Source: a virus. Taken from it: 24,784 nt of DNA. Position numbers and translations under genes: made by a program. The notes under the pieces were generated by a model. It did not search any database. It was given only the letters and a program-made list of their open reading frames with translations, and was not told the DNA's origin. Shown here in pieces: positions 10,100 to 17,827 of this stretch (position 1 is its first letter; every line of letters begins with the position of its first letter). The stretch spans positions 1-24,784 of IMG/VR virus record IMGVR_UViG_3300009418_000113; one strand, 5' to 3'.

Positions 10100-11674
10100 C
10101 TAGTCAAGGCTCTCGATAATAGCATAGTTGGTTGTAATTAAAATTGAAGCCACAGAAACTGCATTCTGAATGGCGCAACGAGTTACCTTGGCTGGATCTA
10201 TGATTCCCTTTTCAAGCAAATTAGTTAATTTGCCGGTATTAAAATCAATACCTTTATCGCCTTTTGCTTTTTCTACTAATGATATTAATATGTCAGGAGA
10301 ATATCCGGCGTTTAAGGCCATCTGTTTTAAGGGCTCCTTAATCGCTTCACAGATAATTTTAGCTCCTAATTTTTGATCGGAGCTTTTTGTATCAATTTTT
10401 AAATTTTTTGCAGCGCGAATTAGAGCAACTCCGCCACCAGGGACAATTCCTTCTAATTGTGCAGCATTAACTGCCTCTAAAGCATCTTCAATTCTATGCT
10501 TCTTTTCAACCATTTCGACGTCGCTAGCGGCACCCACTCTAATTACAGCAATTCCACTGGCTAACCTCGTAATTCTTTCTTGAATTTTTTCGGCTTCCTG
10601 CATACTATCGGCTTCTTTTATTTCTGCTTTTAGTAGGTCGATTCTTTTTTCGGTATCGTCCATATTTCCCTTACCCCCCACAATCGTGGTCAGAGACTTT
10701 GAACTTTCAATAGTTTTTGCCTTGCCAAAGTGGGTCAATTTTACATCTCTCAATCTCAAATTATTTTGACGTGTAATAAAAGTTGCCCCCACCGAAAGGG
10801 CCAAATCCTTGAGAATGTTACGTCGTTCTTCTCCATAACCGGGAGCCCTGATTCCCACCACTCGCATTGTTCCTCGCAGAGCATTCATAATAAGCGCCGC
10901 TAGAGCTTGTCCTTCAATATTCTCAGCTATAATAATAAAGGGGCGTGCCTCTCTAGCGGCAATTTCCAAAGCAGGCATTAAATCATCTACAGAATCAATT
11001 TTTTCATCAGTAACCAAAATAATGGGCTCATCATATTTTACAACCCCTCTTTTTTCATCAGTAACAAAAGCACTAGCTAAATATCCTGAATTAAATCTAA
11101 ATCCTTCTACCAATTCTAAGCTAGTTTCGATGGATCGCGCTTCTTCGATTGTAATCGCTCCATCCTTACCTGCTAAATCAACGCCCTTCGCAATTAGTTT
11201 ACCTATCTTTTCATCATTGTTAGCAGAGATTGTTGCAATGTGTGTTATCTCCTCTATGGACCTAATCGGCGTGGCCATGTCCTTGATATTATTAACAATT
11301 TTTTCAACCGCCTTATCCATTCCACGTTTAAGTTCGATTGGGGCAGAGCCGGCCATTAAATACTTCTGAGCTTGGGCGAGAATTGCCCTAGCTAAGACTG
11401 TGGAAGTGGTAGTTCCATCCCCCGCTTCTGAATTGGTTTTAGATGCAGCCTGTTTAATAATTTGAGCGCCGGCATTTTCAAAAGGATCTTTAAGTTGTAC
11501 AAATCTTGCAACAGTTACACCATCTTTTGTGATAACGGGCATTTGCTCCGGGTGGTGAAGAATAACATTTCTCCCACGGGGGCCTAAAGTCGAAGCAACA
11601 TTATCGGCTAATATGTTGGCTCCATTTAATATTTTCTGGTGGAGATTTGTACCAGACTCATATTTGCGTGACAT
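10100..11674 (-). CDS. groEL: GroEL-type group I chaperonin
   Basis: A 524-aa chaperonin. ATP-site blocks are intact: T-L-G-P-R-G-R-N-V near the start, T-K-D-G-V-T-V-A-R with the Asp equal to E. coli D52, G-D-G-T-T-T-S-T-V-L-A (D87), R-I-E-D-A-L-E-A-V with the hydrolysis Asp (D398), and G-G-G-V-A-L-I-R-A. The protein stops just after the final conserved region (I-L-I-T-T-N-Y) and lacks the Gly-Gly-Met tail of about 20 residues that lines the E. coli cavity. Phage chaperonins help fold capsid or other phage proteins. No groES gene is visible beside it, so it would use a co-chaperonin from the host or from elsewhere on the phage. GGAGG lies five bases before the ATG. It has its own promoter. 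Confidence 0.96.
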   Translation of the reverse strand: MSRKYESGTNLHQKILNGANILADNVASTLGPRGRNVILHHPEQMPVITKDGVTVARFVQLKDPFENAGAQIIKQAASKTNSEAGDGTTTSTVLARAILAQAQKYLMAGSAPIELKRGMDKAVEKIVNNIKDMATPIRSIEEITHIATISANNDEKIGKLIAKGVDLAGKDGAITIEEARSIETSLELVEGFRFNSGYLASAFVTDEKRGVVKYDEPIILVTDEKIDSVDDLMPALEIAAREARPFIIIAENIEGQALAALIMNALRGTMRVVGIRAPGYGEERRNILKDLALSVGATFITRQNNLRLRDVKLTHFGKAKTIESSKSLTTIVGGKGNMDDTEKRIDLLKAEIKEADSMQEAEKIQERITRLASGIAVIRVGAASDVEMVEKKHRIEDALEAVNAAQLEGIVPGGGVALIRAAKNLKIDTKSSDQKLGAKIICEAIKEPLKQMALNAGYSPDILISLVEKAKGDKGIDFNTGKLTNLLEKGIIDPAKVTRCAIQNAVSVASILITTNYAIIESLD

Positions 11675-11701
11675 TTGTCCTCCACATACACGTTAGCTTA
11701 A

Positions 11702-11730
11702 ACTATAATGCATTATACACCAAATGTCAA
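11702..11730 (-). promoter_or_regulatory. Sigma-70 type promoter for groEL
   Basis: TTGACA at 11730-11725, 17-bp spacer, TATAGT at 11707-11702. A TATAAT within the spacer (11717-11712) is too close to this -35 box to be used with it. The 14-bp palindrome at 11704-11717 covers the -10 box and half of the spacer. Confidence 0.7.
11704..11717. repeat. 14-bp perfect palindrome over the groEL -10 box
   Basis: TATAATGCATTATA is its own reverse complement. It covers the -10 box and part of the spacer of the groEL promoter, a natural place for a repressor to bind. It is AT-rich and could be chance. No CIRCE element is present. Confidence 0.4.
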
Positions 11731-11765
11731 GCTATTTTAATTTTTATAAATTAAAAATGTAGCTT
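11729..11765 (-). repeat. AT-rich hairpin after the 503-aa gene
   Basis: AAGCTA/TAGCTT at the base, then TTTTAATTT/AAATTAAAA after a 3-nt bulge, gives about 15 pairs directly following the stop codon at 11765. No T-run follows on the minus strand. It may slow or end transcription of the long right-hand operon just before the groEL promoter, but it is weak. Confidence 0.3.
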
Positions 11766-13276
11766 TATGCATCGCCTTCGATGTGAGCAACCGCGTTGTT
11801 GGTAGCCGTTTCGAGTGCCTTAGCATTTTCAATAGCAGCCGTAGCATATTGTTTTCTATCTTGAGGCGCAGCTTCGTCATGAACACCCAAGAAATAATCA
11901 TTGACATTGTTCGTAAAAAATTGTAATTGCTCGTATACTGGAGATATCGTCGCTGTTAACAAATCAGCATACATAGCAAAAGTATTTTTCATATATTTTT
12001 CACCAATCATTAATGTCCCCACTTCCCTAAAATTACCAATATCTTCAGCTTGGTTTCTTGTAAAAACAAACTGTTGTTCATTCTCGTATCCAGGCGTTAG
12101 TTCCAACGCATCAAGAATAGCTTTTTTATTCTTTTTAACCCCGACACCAATTTTTCTCTGGAGTTGTTCTACAACCGCGTAAGAACCAAACAACTTTTCA
12201 GCTTTGGTTCCCTCAAACTTGCTTTCCGCATAGGTCACAGCAAAATTTGCATAATTCTGTAATTCTTTAGGATCGGCGTTGATAATCTCGCTCGCCAATT
12301 CTGCCATGTCTTGAGGGAGTAATTTTCCCTCCTCCAATATTTCTTCGACAGCTTCTTCTTTTTTGCGCGTTTTGCCCGTTGAAAAATCAAAGACAGCCCA
12401 GTTTGGATGTTCTGCTGAAAAGCCGGCCCTTCCAAAGGATATTCGCTTTATACCCACATTCGCACTTTGCAACTCAGCTATTTTTTTCTGGAAAGATATT
12501 GCATCTTCAAACCGATCAGCCTCTCTTCTCCAAACCGTTTTTAAGAAGGGGGTTACAAAAACATCTAAAAAGCCTTCCAAAGTAATAGTAAATTCACCAA
12601 ATTGAAGCCCCTGATCACCATCCACGCGTCGCGCATCCAAATAAATCACATGGTCGAGTGTCCTAAAGTGGTTAACCATGTTACGAAAAGAGCCTTTCAC
12701 CTCAGTGGTTTCCCCAAGGAGCTTCAACGAATAATGTTTGCCCCCAAGAACAACATCAGTAATTGGCTTTCCTGTTGCATCCATACCTTCAATCTGCTCC
12801 GGAGTCGTAATTTGAATAGATTTGCCACCAAATAATCCAGCAAGGAAGCCTTCAAAAATAAAACCTCCCGCTGATTCGGTAAAGTTTGTAATAATAGCTG
12901 AAAGTATTTCACAGGTAACCATCGTTGAAAGAATTTCTGCGATGGTGGCGCCTTCTTTTCTGGTTGTCAAGATATTGTTAAGCGCTGCCAGTTTTGCCTC
13001 TAAAGTATCGCCAGGAATTTGGGTGGTAAACTTTTCTATGAGAGCGCGATCATCAGTTCCAAGTTTTCCAAAATCTTCAGTGATACGAATTTTGGGGAAA
13101 GAGATATTAATGTCTTTCATATCCTCCCCCGGATCCACCTTTATACTAGCTTTCTCATTTAACATAGACAATTGAGCTAGATCATCAATTTGCCCTTCAA
13201 TTAATTTTAAAAGATTATTAAAATTTAAATTTTTTGAATTATAATAGTTGTTCACCATGTTATTAATATCAACCAT
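11765..13276 (-). CDS. 503-aa phage protein, weak PD-(D/E)XK nuclease-like core
   Basis: No named family is certain. The part from about 112 to 215 recalls PD-(D/E)XK enzymes: a helix with F-E142-G-F-L-A-G-L-F-G-G, then P-I-T-D174-V-V-L-G-G-K-H-Y-S183-L-K185-L-L, then V-K-G-S-F-R-N-M-V-N-H-F. In a true active site the order is E, D, (D/E)xK; here Ser replaces the usual acid two residues before Lys, so activity is doubtful. The rest has long helical regions (310-360) and an Ala-rich C-terminus with N-D-Y-F-L-G-V-H. It lies between the amidase and groEL in the long operon, so a virion protein is an equal possibility. The GGAG before the ATG is farther than usual and overlaps the previous stop. 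Confidence 0.85.
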   Translation of the reverse strand: MVDINNMVNNYYNSKNLNFNNLLKLIEGQIDDLAQLSMLNEKASIKVDPGEDMKDINISFPKIRITEDFGKLGTDDRALIEKFTTQIPGDTLEAKLAALNNILTTRKEGATIAEILSTMVTCEILSAIITNFTESAGGFIFEGFLAGLFGGKSIQITTPEQIEGMDATGKPITDVVLGGKHYSLKLLGETTEVKGSFRNMVNHFRTLDHVIYLDARRVDGDQGLQFGEFTITLEGFLDVFVTPFLKTVWRREADRFEDAISFQKKIAELQSANVGIKRISFGRAGFSAEHPNWAVFDFSTGKTRKKEEAVEEILEEGKLLPQDMAELASEIINADPKELQNYANFAVTYAESKFEGTKAEKLFGSYAVVEQLQRKIGVGVKKNKKAILDALELTPGYENEQQFVFTRNQAEDIGNFREVGTLMIGEKYMKNTFAMYADLLTATISPVYEQLQFFTNNVNDYFLGVHDEAAPQDRKQYATAAIENAKALETATNNAVAHIEGDA

Positions 13277-13284
13277 AAATATAA

Positions 13285-14181
13285 TTAGTCTCCTAGTTCT
13301 TTCAATACCCTATCCCAATCAAGATTTGCAGTATCAATTTTTCCCCTAGTCACGTGGAAATGATTAGCAATTCCACAAAACTTACCCCTGCGTACATTTT
13401 TACTAACGGCGCGCAAAACAGTGCCGTCCTTAGCCATGGGCATCTCAAGGGGAATATCATAAAAATCGCAAAGGGTTTTTACTAGAGTTTTATACGCTTC
13501 AATTTGGACGGGATAAAACCCCAAACAATCCTTCAATTGCACGCCATGAACCTTGACATCCTCAAGGATGGGCCTACTGCCAAATCCCTTGCGCCTATAC
13601 CAACTCTGATATTTGGTGTAGTACGCATTTGATATATCAACCCCAATTGAAGCGCGATTCACAGCCCTTTTTCCAGCGTGCCATGCACTGTTTTGGGGAT
13701 CTACCATTTGACATATCGTACCGTCATTATCAATAACAAAATGGCTGGATATACCTTTCTTTTCCAAAACACGCTTGCAGGAAGCCGCCGATAGACACAC
13801 ATCAAAGTGGGTAATAATCATTTTGATGTCTCTCTTCTTGGGTTTATATTTTCTATAACAGTTGGAAGGGAGCGCATAGTTATCAACCTCATATATATTA
13901 TTTACTTTATCCCATTGGATGGGCACCTTGCGGCCACCGCAAATAATATATTTACATTCGCCTTCTGAGGGCATATTATCTTGAGCGGCCTCCCGGGTGG
14001 CCAATATGAGCCGATAAGTGATTGGGCCACACAACCCATCTTGGGTCTGACTGTGGTTCAGTTGAAAGTTTTTTATATTTTCAGCCAGTTCATCATTAAA
14101 ACCATCGGCTTCAAACCAGTGAGGGAACCACCCGTACTTTTTTGCCGACCGCTTATTATAAAGATTTTGTCTCCAACCCAT
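13285..14181 (-). CDS. Peptidoglycan amidase with N-terminal PG-binding domain
   Basis: A 298-aa hydrolase. Residues about 30-62 match a peptidoglycan-binding domain (I-K-N-F-Q-L-N-H, D-G-L-C-G-P-I-T-Y-R-L-I). Residues about 118-295 form an amidase_2/PGRP domain: M-I-I-T-H125-F-D, S-S-H-F-V-I-D-N-D-G-T-I, S-A-W-H168-A-G and N-H-F-H276-V-T-R-G-K-I-D. H125, H168 or H276 and D283 are candidate zinc ligands or catalytic residues. It should cut the MurNAc-L-Ala bond. There is no signal peptide, so as an endolysin it needs a holin, or it could be carried in the particle. The N-terminus G-W-R-Q-N-L-Y-N-K-R-S is basic. GGGGA precedes the ATG. Confidence 0.9.
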   Translation of the reverse strand: MGWRQNLYNKRSAKKYGWFPHWFEADGFNDELAENIKNFQLNHSQTQDGLCGPITYRLILATREAAQDNMPSEGECKYIICGGRKVPIQWDKVNNIYEVDNYALPSNCYRKYKPKKRDIKMIITHFDVCLSAASCKRVLEKKGISSHFVIDNDGTICQMVDPQNSAWHAGKRAVNRASIGVDISNAYYTKYQSWYRRKGFGSRPILEDVKVHGVQLKDCLGFYPVQIEAYKTLVKTLCDFYDIPLEMPMAKDGTVLRAVSKNVRRGKFCGIANHFHVTRGKIDTANLDWDRVLKELGD

Positions 14182-14195
14182 AATAATTCCCCTTT

Positions 14196-14891
14196 TTAAA
14201 CAATAATGTCTGCGATGCCGTATTCTATCGCCTCTTTTGCTGTAAGGTAAACGTTTACCTTCCTGTCCAAAAGCTTTTTAAGATGTTTTTTGCTCAGATC
14301 TGACTCTTCTACTAAGGCATTAATATGCTGTTCTTGTAGCCATTTGGTTTCTTCAAACTCATTTTCAAGATTATGGATTGCCCCAAATTGATCAGCTCGA
14401 ACGCTGTGTATCATCACTCGACAATTTTTGCCAATTTTACGTGAGCCTTTGGTGCCTGCCGCCAATAGCAAAACGCCGGCAGACATAACCTTTCCCAAAC
14501 CATAAGTTATTATCTCACACTCCTCTCTCACGCTTCGCATTGCGTCATAAACCGCAAACATTCCCCTTGCACAGCCGCCCCACGTTGAAATATTAAATTC
14601 AATAGGCTTATAGGTCACCTCTTTTATAGGAGAGTCTGGATCCTCGGGATCTTCATGAATATTCTCTGCACCATATTGATGTAAAGCAAAAAGGCCCTGC
14701 ACTAAATCAGTTACTTTCTCTTCATTTAAGTCTCCAAAGAGCCCAAGCATTCTTAATTTTGGTGATTCCTCTTTGAGAGAATTCAATAAAATAATGGGAG
14801 ATACCTCTGGTTCTGGTGAAGAATCGAGAGGGAGAGATTCTTTCTCTTCTGGAGTTTCTGTCTCTTCTGTCTCTTCTGTCAGGCGTTTCAT
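14196..14891 (-). CDS. ClpP-like serine protease with Asn at the Asp position
   Basis: A 231-aa S14-family protein. After an acidic N-terminal part of about 45 residues, the fold runs M-L-G-L-F-G-D-L-N, F-N-I-S-T-W-G-G-C-A-R-G, G-K-V-M-S137-A-G-V-L-L-L with the nucleophile, V-M-I-H162-S with the catalytic His, and V-N213-V-Y-L-T-A-K-E-A-I-E-Y-G-I-A-D. In ClpP the residue two before the aromatic of this last block is the catalytic Asp; here it is Asn. The Ser and His remain, so weak or altered activity is possible. Phage ClpP-like proteins are often head-maturation proteases; the acidic scaffold-like gene in the same operon fits that, but no capsid gene is visible. The start has AAAGGA upstream. 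Confidence 0.87.
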   Translation of the reverse strand: MKRLTEETEETETPEEKESLPLDSSPEPEVSPIILLNSLKEESPKLRMLGLFGDLNEEKVTDLVQGLFALHQYGAENIHEDPEDPDSPIKEVTYKPIEFNISTWGGCARGMFAVYDAMRSVREECEIITYGLGKVMSAGVLLLAAGTKGSRKIGKNCRVMIHSVRADQFGAIHNLENEFEETKWLQEQHINALVEESDLSKKHLKKLLDRKVNVYLTAKEAIEYGIADIIV

Positions 14892-14909
14892 ATAATTCCT
14901 TTGTTAAAA

Positions 14910-15197
14910 TCATAATTCTTCAAATAATGGTTCACTGTCAGCGCTAGTTGTTGATACTATTTCTATTCTACCGTCAGCCCATTTTAGTTCTAGCTGGTTT
15001 TGTAAAAACAATCTTACCGTTTTCATTATATATTCTATTTCTTCTTGTTTTAAGGTTGAAGATTCTGTTTTAACCCAATTAATAATTGAATTTGCCACAA
15101 AAACTCGTGGCGCCGTATAAATATTGTCCTGCTGAGTTAAAGCGCCCTCTTTTATAAACCACTCTAATGCTTTGTTACCTGTTTTAAAGTCTGTCAC
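14910..15197 (-). CDS. Uncharacterised 95-aa protein
   Basis: A small soluble protein with helix N-K-A-L-E-W-F-I-K-E-G-A-L, a strand R-V-F-V-A-N-S-I-I-N-W-V, a helix I-E-Y-I-M-K-T-V-R-L-F-L-Q-N, and the strand R-I-E-I-V-S-T-T. No motif is recognised. It begins at GTG 15197, overlapping the gene before by 14 nt, with AAGGA upstream. It lies just before the ClpP-like gene in the transcript. Confidence 0.72.
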   Translation of the reverse strand: MTDFKTGNKALEWFIKEGALTQQDNIYTAPRVFVANSIINWVKTESSTLKQEEIEYIMKTVRLFLQNQLELKWADGRIEIVSTTSADSEPLFEEL

Positions 15198-15561
15198 TCT
15201 TCTGGTCCTTATAAAATTTGTTCATAAGATTCATTCCCTCGTTCCAAGTAGAAAACGAGGGCTTGATATAGCGTGGTGTCGATGCACGCATATTATAAAT
15301 ACAAGAAATTTTCCATGCATCGAAGAACTCATCATCAAGCGCACGATTCTTTTCTATTTGCTCCGGATCTGCGCCGGAATCTTTCATTGTTTTATATCGA
15401 AGAGTCTTAATAAACGAAATATCTTCCGTCAAAGAGGCCAACACGACTAAAATATTAATTTCAATATTTTTAAATACAACAGCAGCTTGCCCTAAAGCAA
15501 GCCACTTTGAAAGAAACTTATAAGTGATGGCGCCGGAGACGAACCATATCAACTCATACAT
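15184..15561 (-). CDS. Small protein with N-terminal membrane segment (125 aa)
   Basis: Residues 2-20 (Y-E-L-I-W-F-V-S-G-A-I-T-Y-K-F-L) are hydrophobic and may anchor it to the membrane; a second, weaker hydrophobic helix is N-I-L-V-V-L-A-S-L. The remainder is polar and helical (A-L-D-D-E-F-F-D-A-W-K) and ends K-D-Q-K-S-D-R-L. It begins 5 nt after the acidic gene without a clear ribosome site, so translational coupling is likely. Family unknown. Confidence 0.7.
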   Translation of the reverse strand: MYELIWFVSGAITYKFLSKWLALGQAAVVFKNIEINILVVLASLTEDISFIKTLRYKTMKDSGADPEQIEKNRALDDEFFDAWKISCIYNMRASTPRYIKPSFSTWNEGMNLMNKFYKDQKSDRL

Positions 15562-15566
15562 TTAAA

Positions 15567-16166
15567 TTAGCGTAGCTTCTTGGAAACGCGACCAGCTAGC
15601 CTTTGAGCCAACCTTTCAGCTACGGCATCGGCGCGCTTTTCTTTAAGCAGTCGCGACGCAACGCGCTTGTATACCTTTTCCATCAAGACGTCTTCATCGA
15701 TGTAGGTGATCTCTTGAAGTGCCTCTAAAGCTGCCTCATCATCTTCCTCTTCAACTTCCATCTCTTCATCGCCAGGACCAAGCTCTCCTCCAAGGTCGTC
15801 TTCTTCAACTTCCATTTCACCGACTTCTACTTCTTCAGGCTCTTCACCTTCTTCAACTTCAATGTCAACGCCATGGTCTTTGGCAACACGGGCAACTGCG
15901 TCTAAAGTATCGCGTGCAAACGCTTCAATAGAGCCTTCGTCTTCGGGTTCTTCTTCAACCTCTTCTTCAACTTCTAGTTCAACGCCTTCTGGCTCGCCAG
16001 GTAACTCTTCTTCGACTTCGACTTCAGCCTCAAGTTCATCTTCGGGGGCCTCAGTAAGCTCCTCATAATTCTCTTGTAAAAAGCCGCTCCCGATAGCCTG
16101 TGTACCGGCCAGTTTCATAAAGCGCCGAACTGTATTTTCTTTTAGTAAGTTCTTTTTATTGCTCAT
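15567..16166 (-). CDS. Highly acidic scaffold-like protein
   Basis: A 199-aa protein. The basic N-terminus N-L-L-K-E-N-T-V-R-R-F-M-K-L-A-G resembles the start of small acidic proteins I associate with structural clusters of myovirus-type phages. Residues 35-80 and 100-145 are almost wholly Glu, Asp and Val in short repeats (E-V-E-V-E-E, E-M-E-V-E-E-D). The C-terminal 40 residues are basic and helical (V-Y-K-R-V-A-S-R-L-L-K-E-K and R-V-S-K-K-L-R). Acidic middle with helical ends is typical of prohead core or scaffold proteins, which a ClpP-like protease may cut. That role is inference. AAGGAG precedes the ATG. Confidence 0.78.
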   Translation of the reverse strand: MSNKKNLLKENTVRRFMKLAGTQAIGSGFLQENYEELTEAPEDELEAEVEVEEELPGEPEGVELEVEEEVEEEPEDEGSIEAFARDTLDAVARVAKDHGVDIEVEEGEEPEEVEVGEMEVEEDDLGGELGPGDEEMEVEEEDDEAALEALQEITYIDEDVLMEKVYKRVASRLLKEKRADAVAERLAQRLAGRVSKKLR

Positions 16167-16228
16167 TGGAAAAATCTCCTTTTTATGATCTGTGTGCCAG
16201 CACCTCTGGCGTTTCCTTTAATAAATAG

Positions 16229-16468
16229 TTACAAGACCTTTAAACGTCTGTTTTTTTGCAATTTTTGTATGGCACGATCCTGTAACTGTTTTACACGCAC
16301 AATGCTCAAATTTAATCTCTTTGCTGTCTCTTCTAACGTGAGGTCACCATGCTTCTGTACCGATAAAAGAGAACAATTCAAATCCACTTCATAATTTATC
16401 CATAGCCGACACTCTTTTTGTTTACATTTTATATTATTTTTAACACATTTTTCTAAACATTCTCTCAT
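16229..16468 (-). CDS. Cys-rich protein with sigma-70 region 4-like HTH
   Basis: A 79-aa protein. Residues 41-72 read G-D-L-T-L-E-E-T-A-K-R-L-N-L-S-I-V-R-V-K-Q-L-Q-D-R-A, the helix-turn-helix pattern of sigma-70 region 4 (T-L-E-E-V-G...R-V-R-Q-I-E...A). The first 32 residues hold five cysteines (C4, C8, C15, C20, C32) that may bind zinc or form a redox switch. There is no region 2, so it is not a full sigma factor. It could recognise -35 DNA or redirect host polymerase. It overlaps the upstream gene as ATGA. Most similar proteins I can think of are uncharacterised. Confidence 0.8.
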   Translation of the reverse strand: MRECLEKCVKNNIKCKQKECRLWINYEVDLNCSLLSVQKHGDLTLEETAKRLNLSIVRVKQLQDRAIQKLQKNRRLKVL

Positions 16469-16791
16469 AACTCTGAATTCTCCTTTTCTATTATATCAAA
16501 GATATTTTCAATTTCATCTTTATTCAAGCCAAATTGATTAATAATTTCTTTTTGTTTTTGGCGCGCCTTAGAAACTTTCTTTCTAATATTTTTAGAGATG
16601 CCCTTTCTTTCTTTTAGTTTCTCGACAAATCCTATTAAATGATCATCTCGCTCCACATAAGCCCTTGCTACTTCATTAAAAAATTCTTTAATTTTTATAT
16701 TATCATTATGTAGTCTTATTTTAAGGTCAGCGTGTAATTTTGTTACGCTATCAAAACAAATTTGTTTTTTTTCACGTCCATATTCTGACAT
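16465..16791 (-). CDS. Possible ribbon-helix-helix protein (108 aa)
   Basis: The N-terminus K-K-Q-I-C-F-D-S-V-T-K-L-H-A-D-L-K-I-R-L followed by K-I-K-E-F-F-N-E-V-A-R-A-Y-V resembles an RHH fold (strand, helix, helix). The rest is basic and helical (S-K-N-I-R-K-K-V-S-K-A-R-Q-K-Q-K). A DNA-binding role is likely by charge and fold guess. It is coupled to the sigma region 4-like gene after it (ATGA), and the two may act together. The ATG has AGGAAA upstream and lies one base after the stop of the GMPR/IMPDH-like gene. Confidence 0.72.
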   Translation of the reverse strand: MSEYGREKKQICFDSVTKLHADLKIRLHNDNIKIKEFFNEVARAYVERDDHLIGFVEKLKERKGISKNIRKKVSKARQKQKEIINQFGLNKDEIENIFDIIEKENSEL

Positions 16792-16792
16792 C

Positions 16793-17827
16793 TTATTTCC
16801 TCATAATATGAGTAGAGCTTTCTAGCCTGCCGGCAGACGTTTGTCGAATAAACTTCGCCTTAATCTGTAACTCTTTTAAGGTCCGAGCGCCAGAATAGCT
16901 AAATCCACTCCTAATACCACCCAAAAGATTATCCAATATAGGAGCAACCTCTCCTTTGTAGGCCACTGTAGTTGAAATTCCTTCCGGTGTGGAGGATTTT
17001 CCTCTCCAATCTGTTTGGGCCTTAGCCGACGCCATTCCCCTATAAATTTTATAATTTTTCCCTTCTTTCGACGTAAATACATTTCCCGGTGTCTCCCTTG
17101 TGCCAGAGAGCATTGAACCAACCATCACAAAATCTGCGCCTGCGGCCAGTGCTTTTACAATGTCTCCGCTTGTTTTAATTCCGCCATCAGCAATAATCTT
17201 TGCTGAATATCCGGTTTGGGCACAGTCTATAATACTTTCTAGAGTGGGCATGCCATGGCCGCTCACAAGACGAGTGGAGCATATGCTACCCCCTCCAATC
17301 CCTACACGAATGCTATCTGCGCCCCATTCAGCAAGACTATTAAATCCCTCCAGTGTTGCCACATTCCCAGCCATGATATGGATGGTGCTTCCATAATTGT
17401 CTTTTAGAGTCTTTACGGCGCGTTCCATTGCCAAATGATGACCATGCGCCGTATCAATGCATAATATTTTTATACCTAAACGGATGTTTCTCTCAGCGCG
17501 ATCAAGATAATCCCCAGAGGCGCCAACGGCAATTGCCACTGGAATATCTTTATTAGTCTCCCGAACAGCTTTAACAATATTGGCTTGCTCATTAATCGAA
17601 TTATATCTATGAACAATACCTAAACCGCCACCTTTATGAAGGGCTTCAACCATTGACTTTTCTGTAATGGTGTCCATGGGGCTAGAAATAACAGGAAGCG
17701 AAAAATTAAGATCCGGACCTAGCCTGCTACTTGTGTCTACCTGTGATCGACTTTCAATATCGCTGTATTGAGGTACAAGAAGAACATCATCAAATGATAG
17801 GGTCTCCCTAAAATTTTTAAAGTTCAT
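16793..17827 (-). CDS. IMPDH/GMP reductase family enzyme, no CBS domains
   Basis: A 344-aa TIM-barrel enzyme. The catalytic loop is G-G-G-S-I-C183-S-T185-R; phosphate-binding parts are I-I-A-D-G-G-I-K and V-M-V-G-S-M-L-S-G. The flap is T-P-E-G-I-S-T-T-V-A-Y-K-G, and L-L-G-G-I-R-S-G-F-S-Y-S-G-A follows. It lacks the CBS pair of most IMP dehydrogenases, and its length equals GMP reductase (about 345). The P-E-G and R-S-G-x-x-Y-x-G-A pieces are shared by both enzymes, so I leave the reaction open: IMP to XMP, or GMP to IMP. Either would change guanine nucleotide supply during replication. The start at ATG 17827 has GGAGGG upstream and an ATGA overlap. An in-frame start at 17875 is rejected. Confidence 0.9.
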   Translation of the reverse strand: MNFKNFRETLSFDDVLLVPQYSDIESRSQVDTSSRLGPDLNFSLPVISSPMDTITEKSMVEALHKGGGLGIVHRYNSINEQANIVKAVRETNKDIPVAIAVGASGDYLDRAERNIRLGIKILCIDTAHGHHLAMERAVKTLKDNYGSTIHIMAGNVATLEGFNSLAEWGADSIRVGIGGGSICSTRLVSGHGMPTLESIIDCAQTGYSAKIIADGGIKTSGDIVKALAAGADFVMVGSMLSGTRETPGNVFTSKEGKNYKIYRGMASAKAQTDWRGKSSTPEGISTTVAYKGEVAPILDNLLGGIRSGFSYSGARTLKELQIKAKFIRQTSAGRLESSTHIMRK

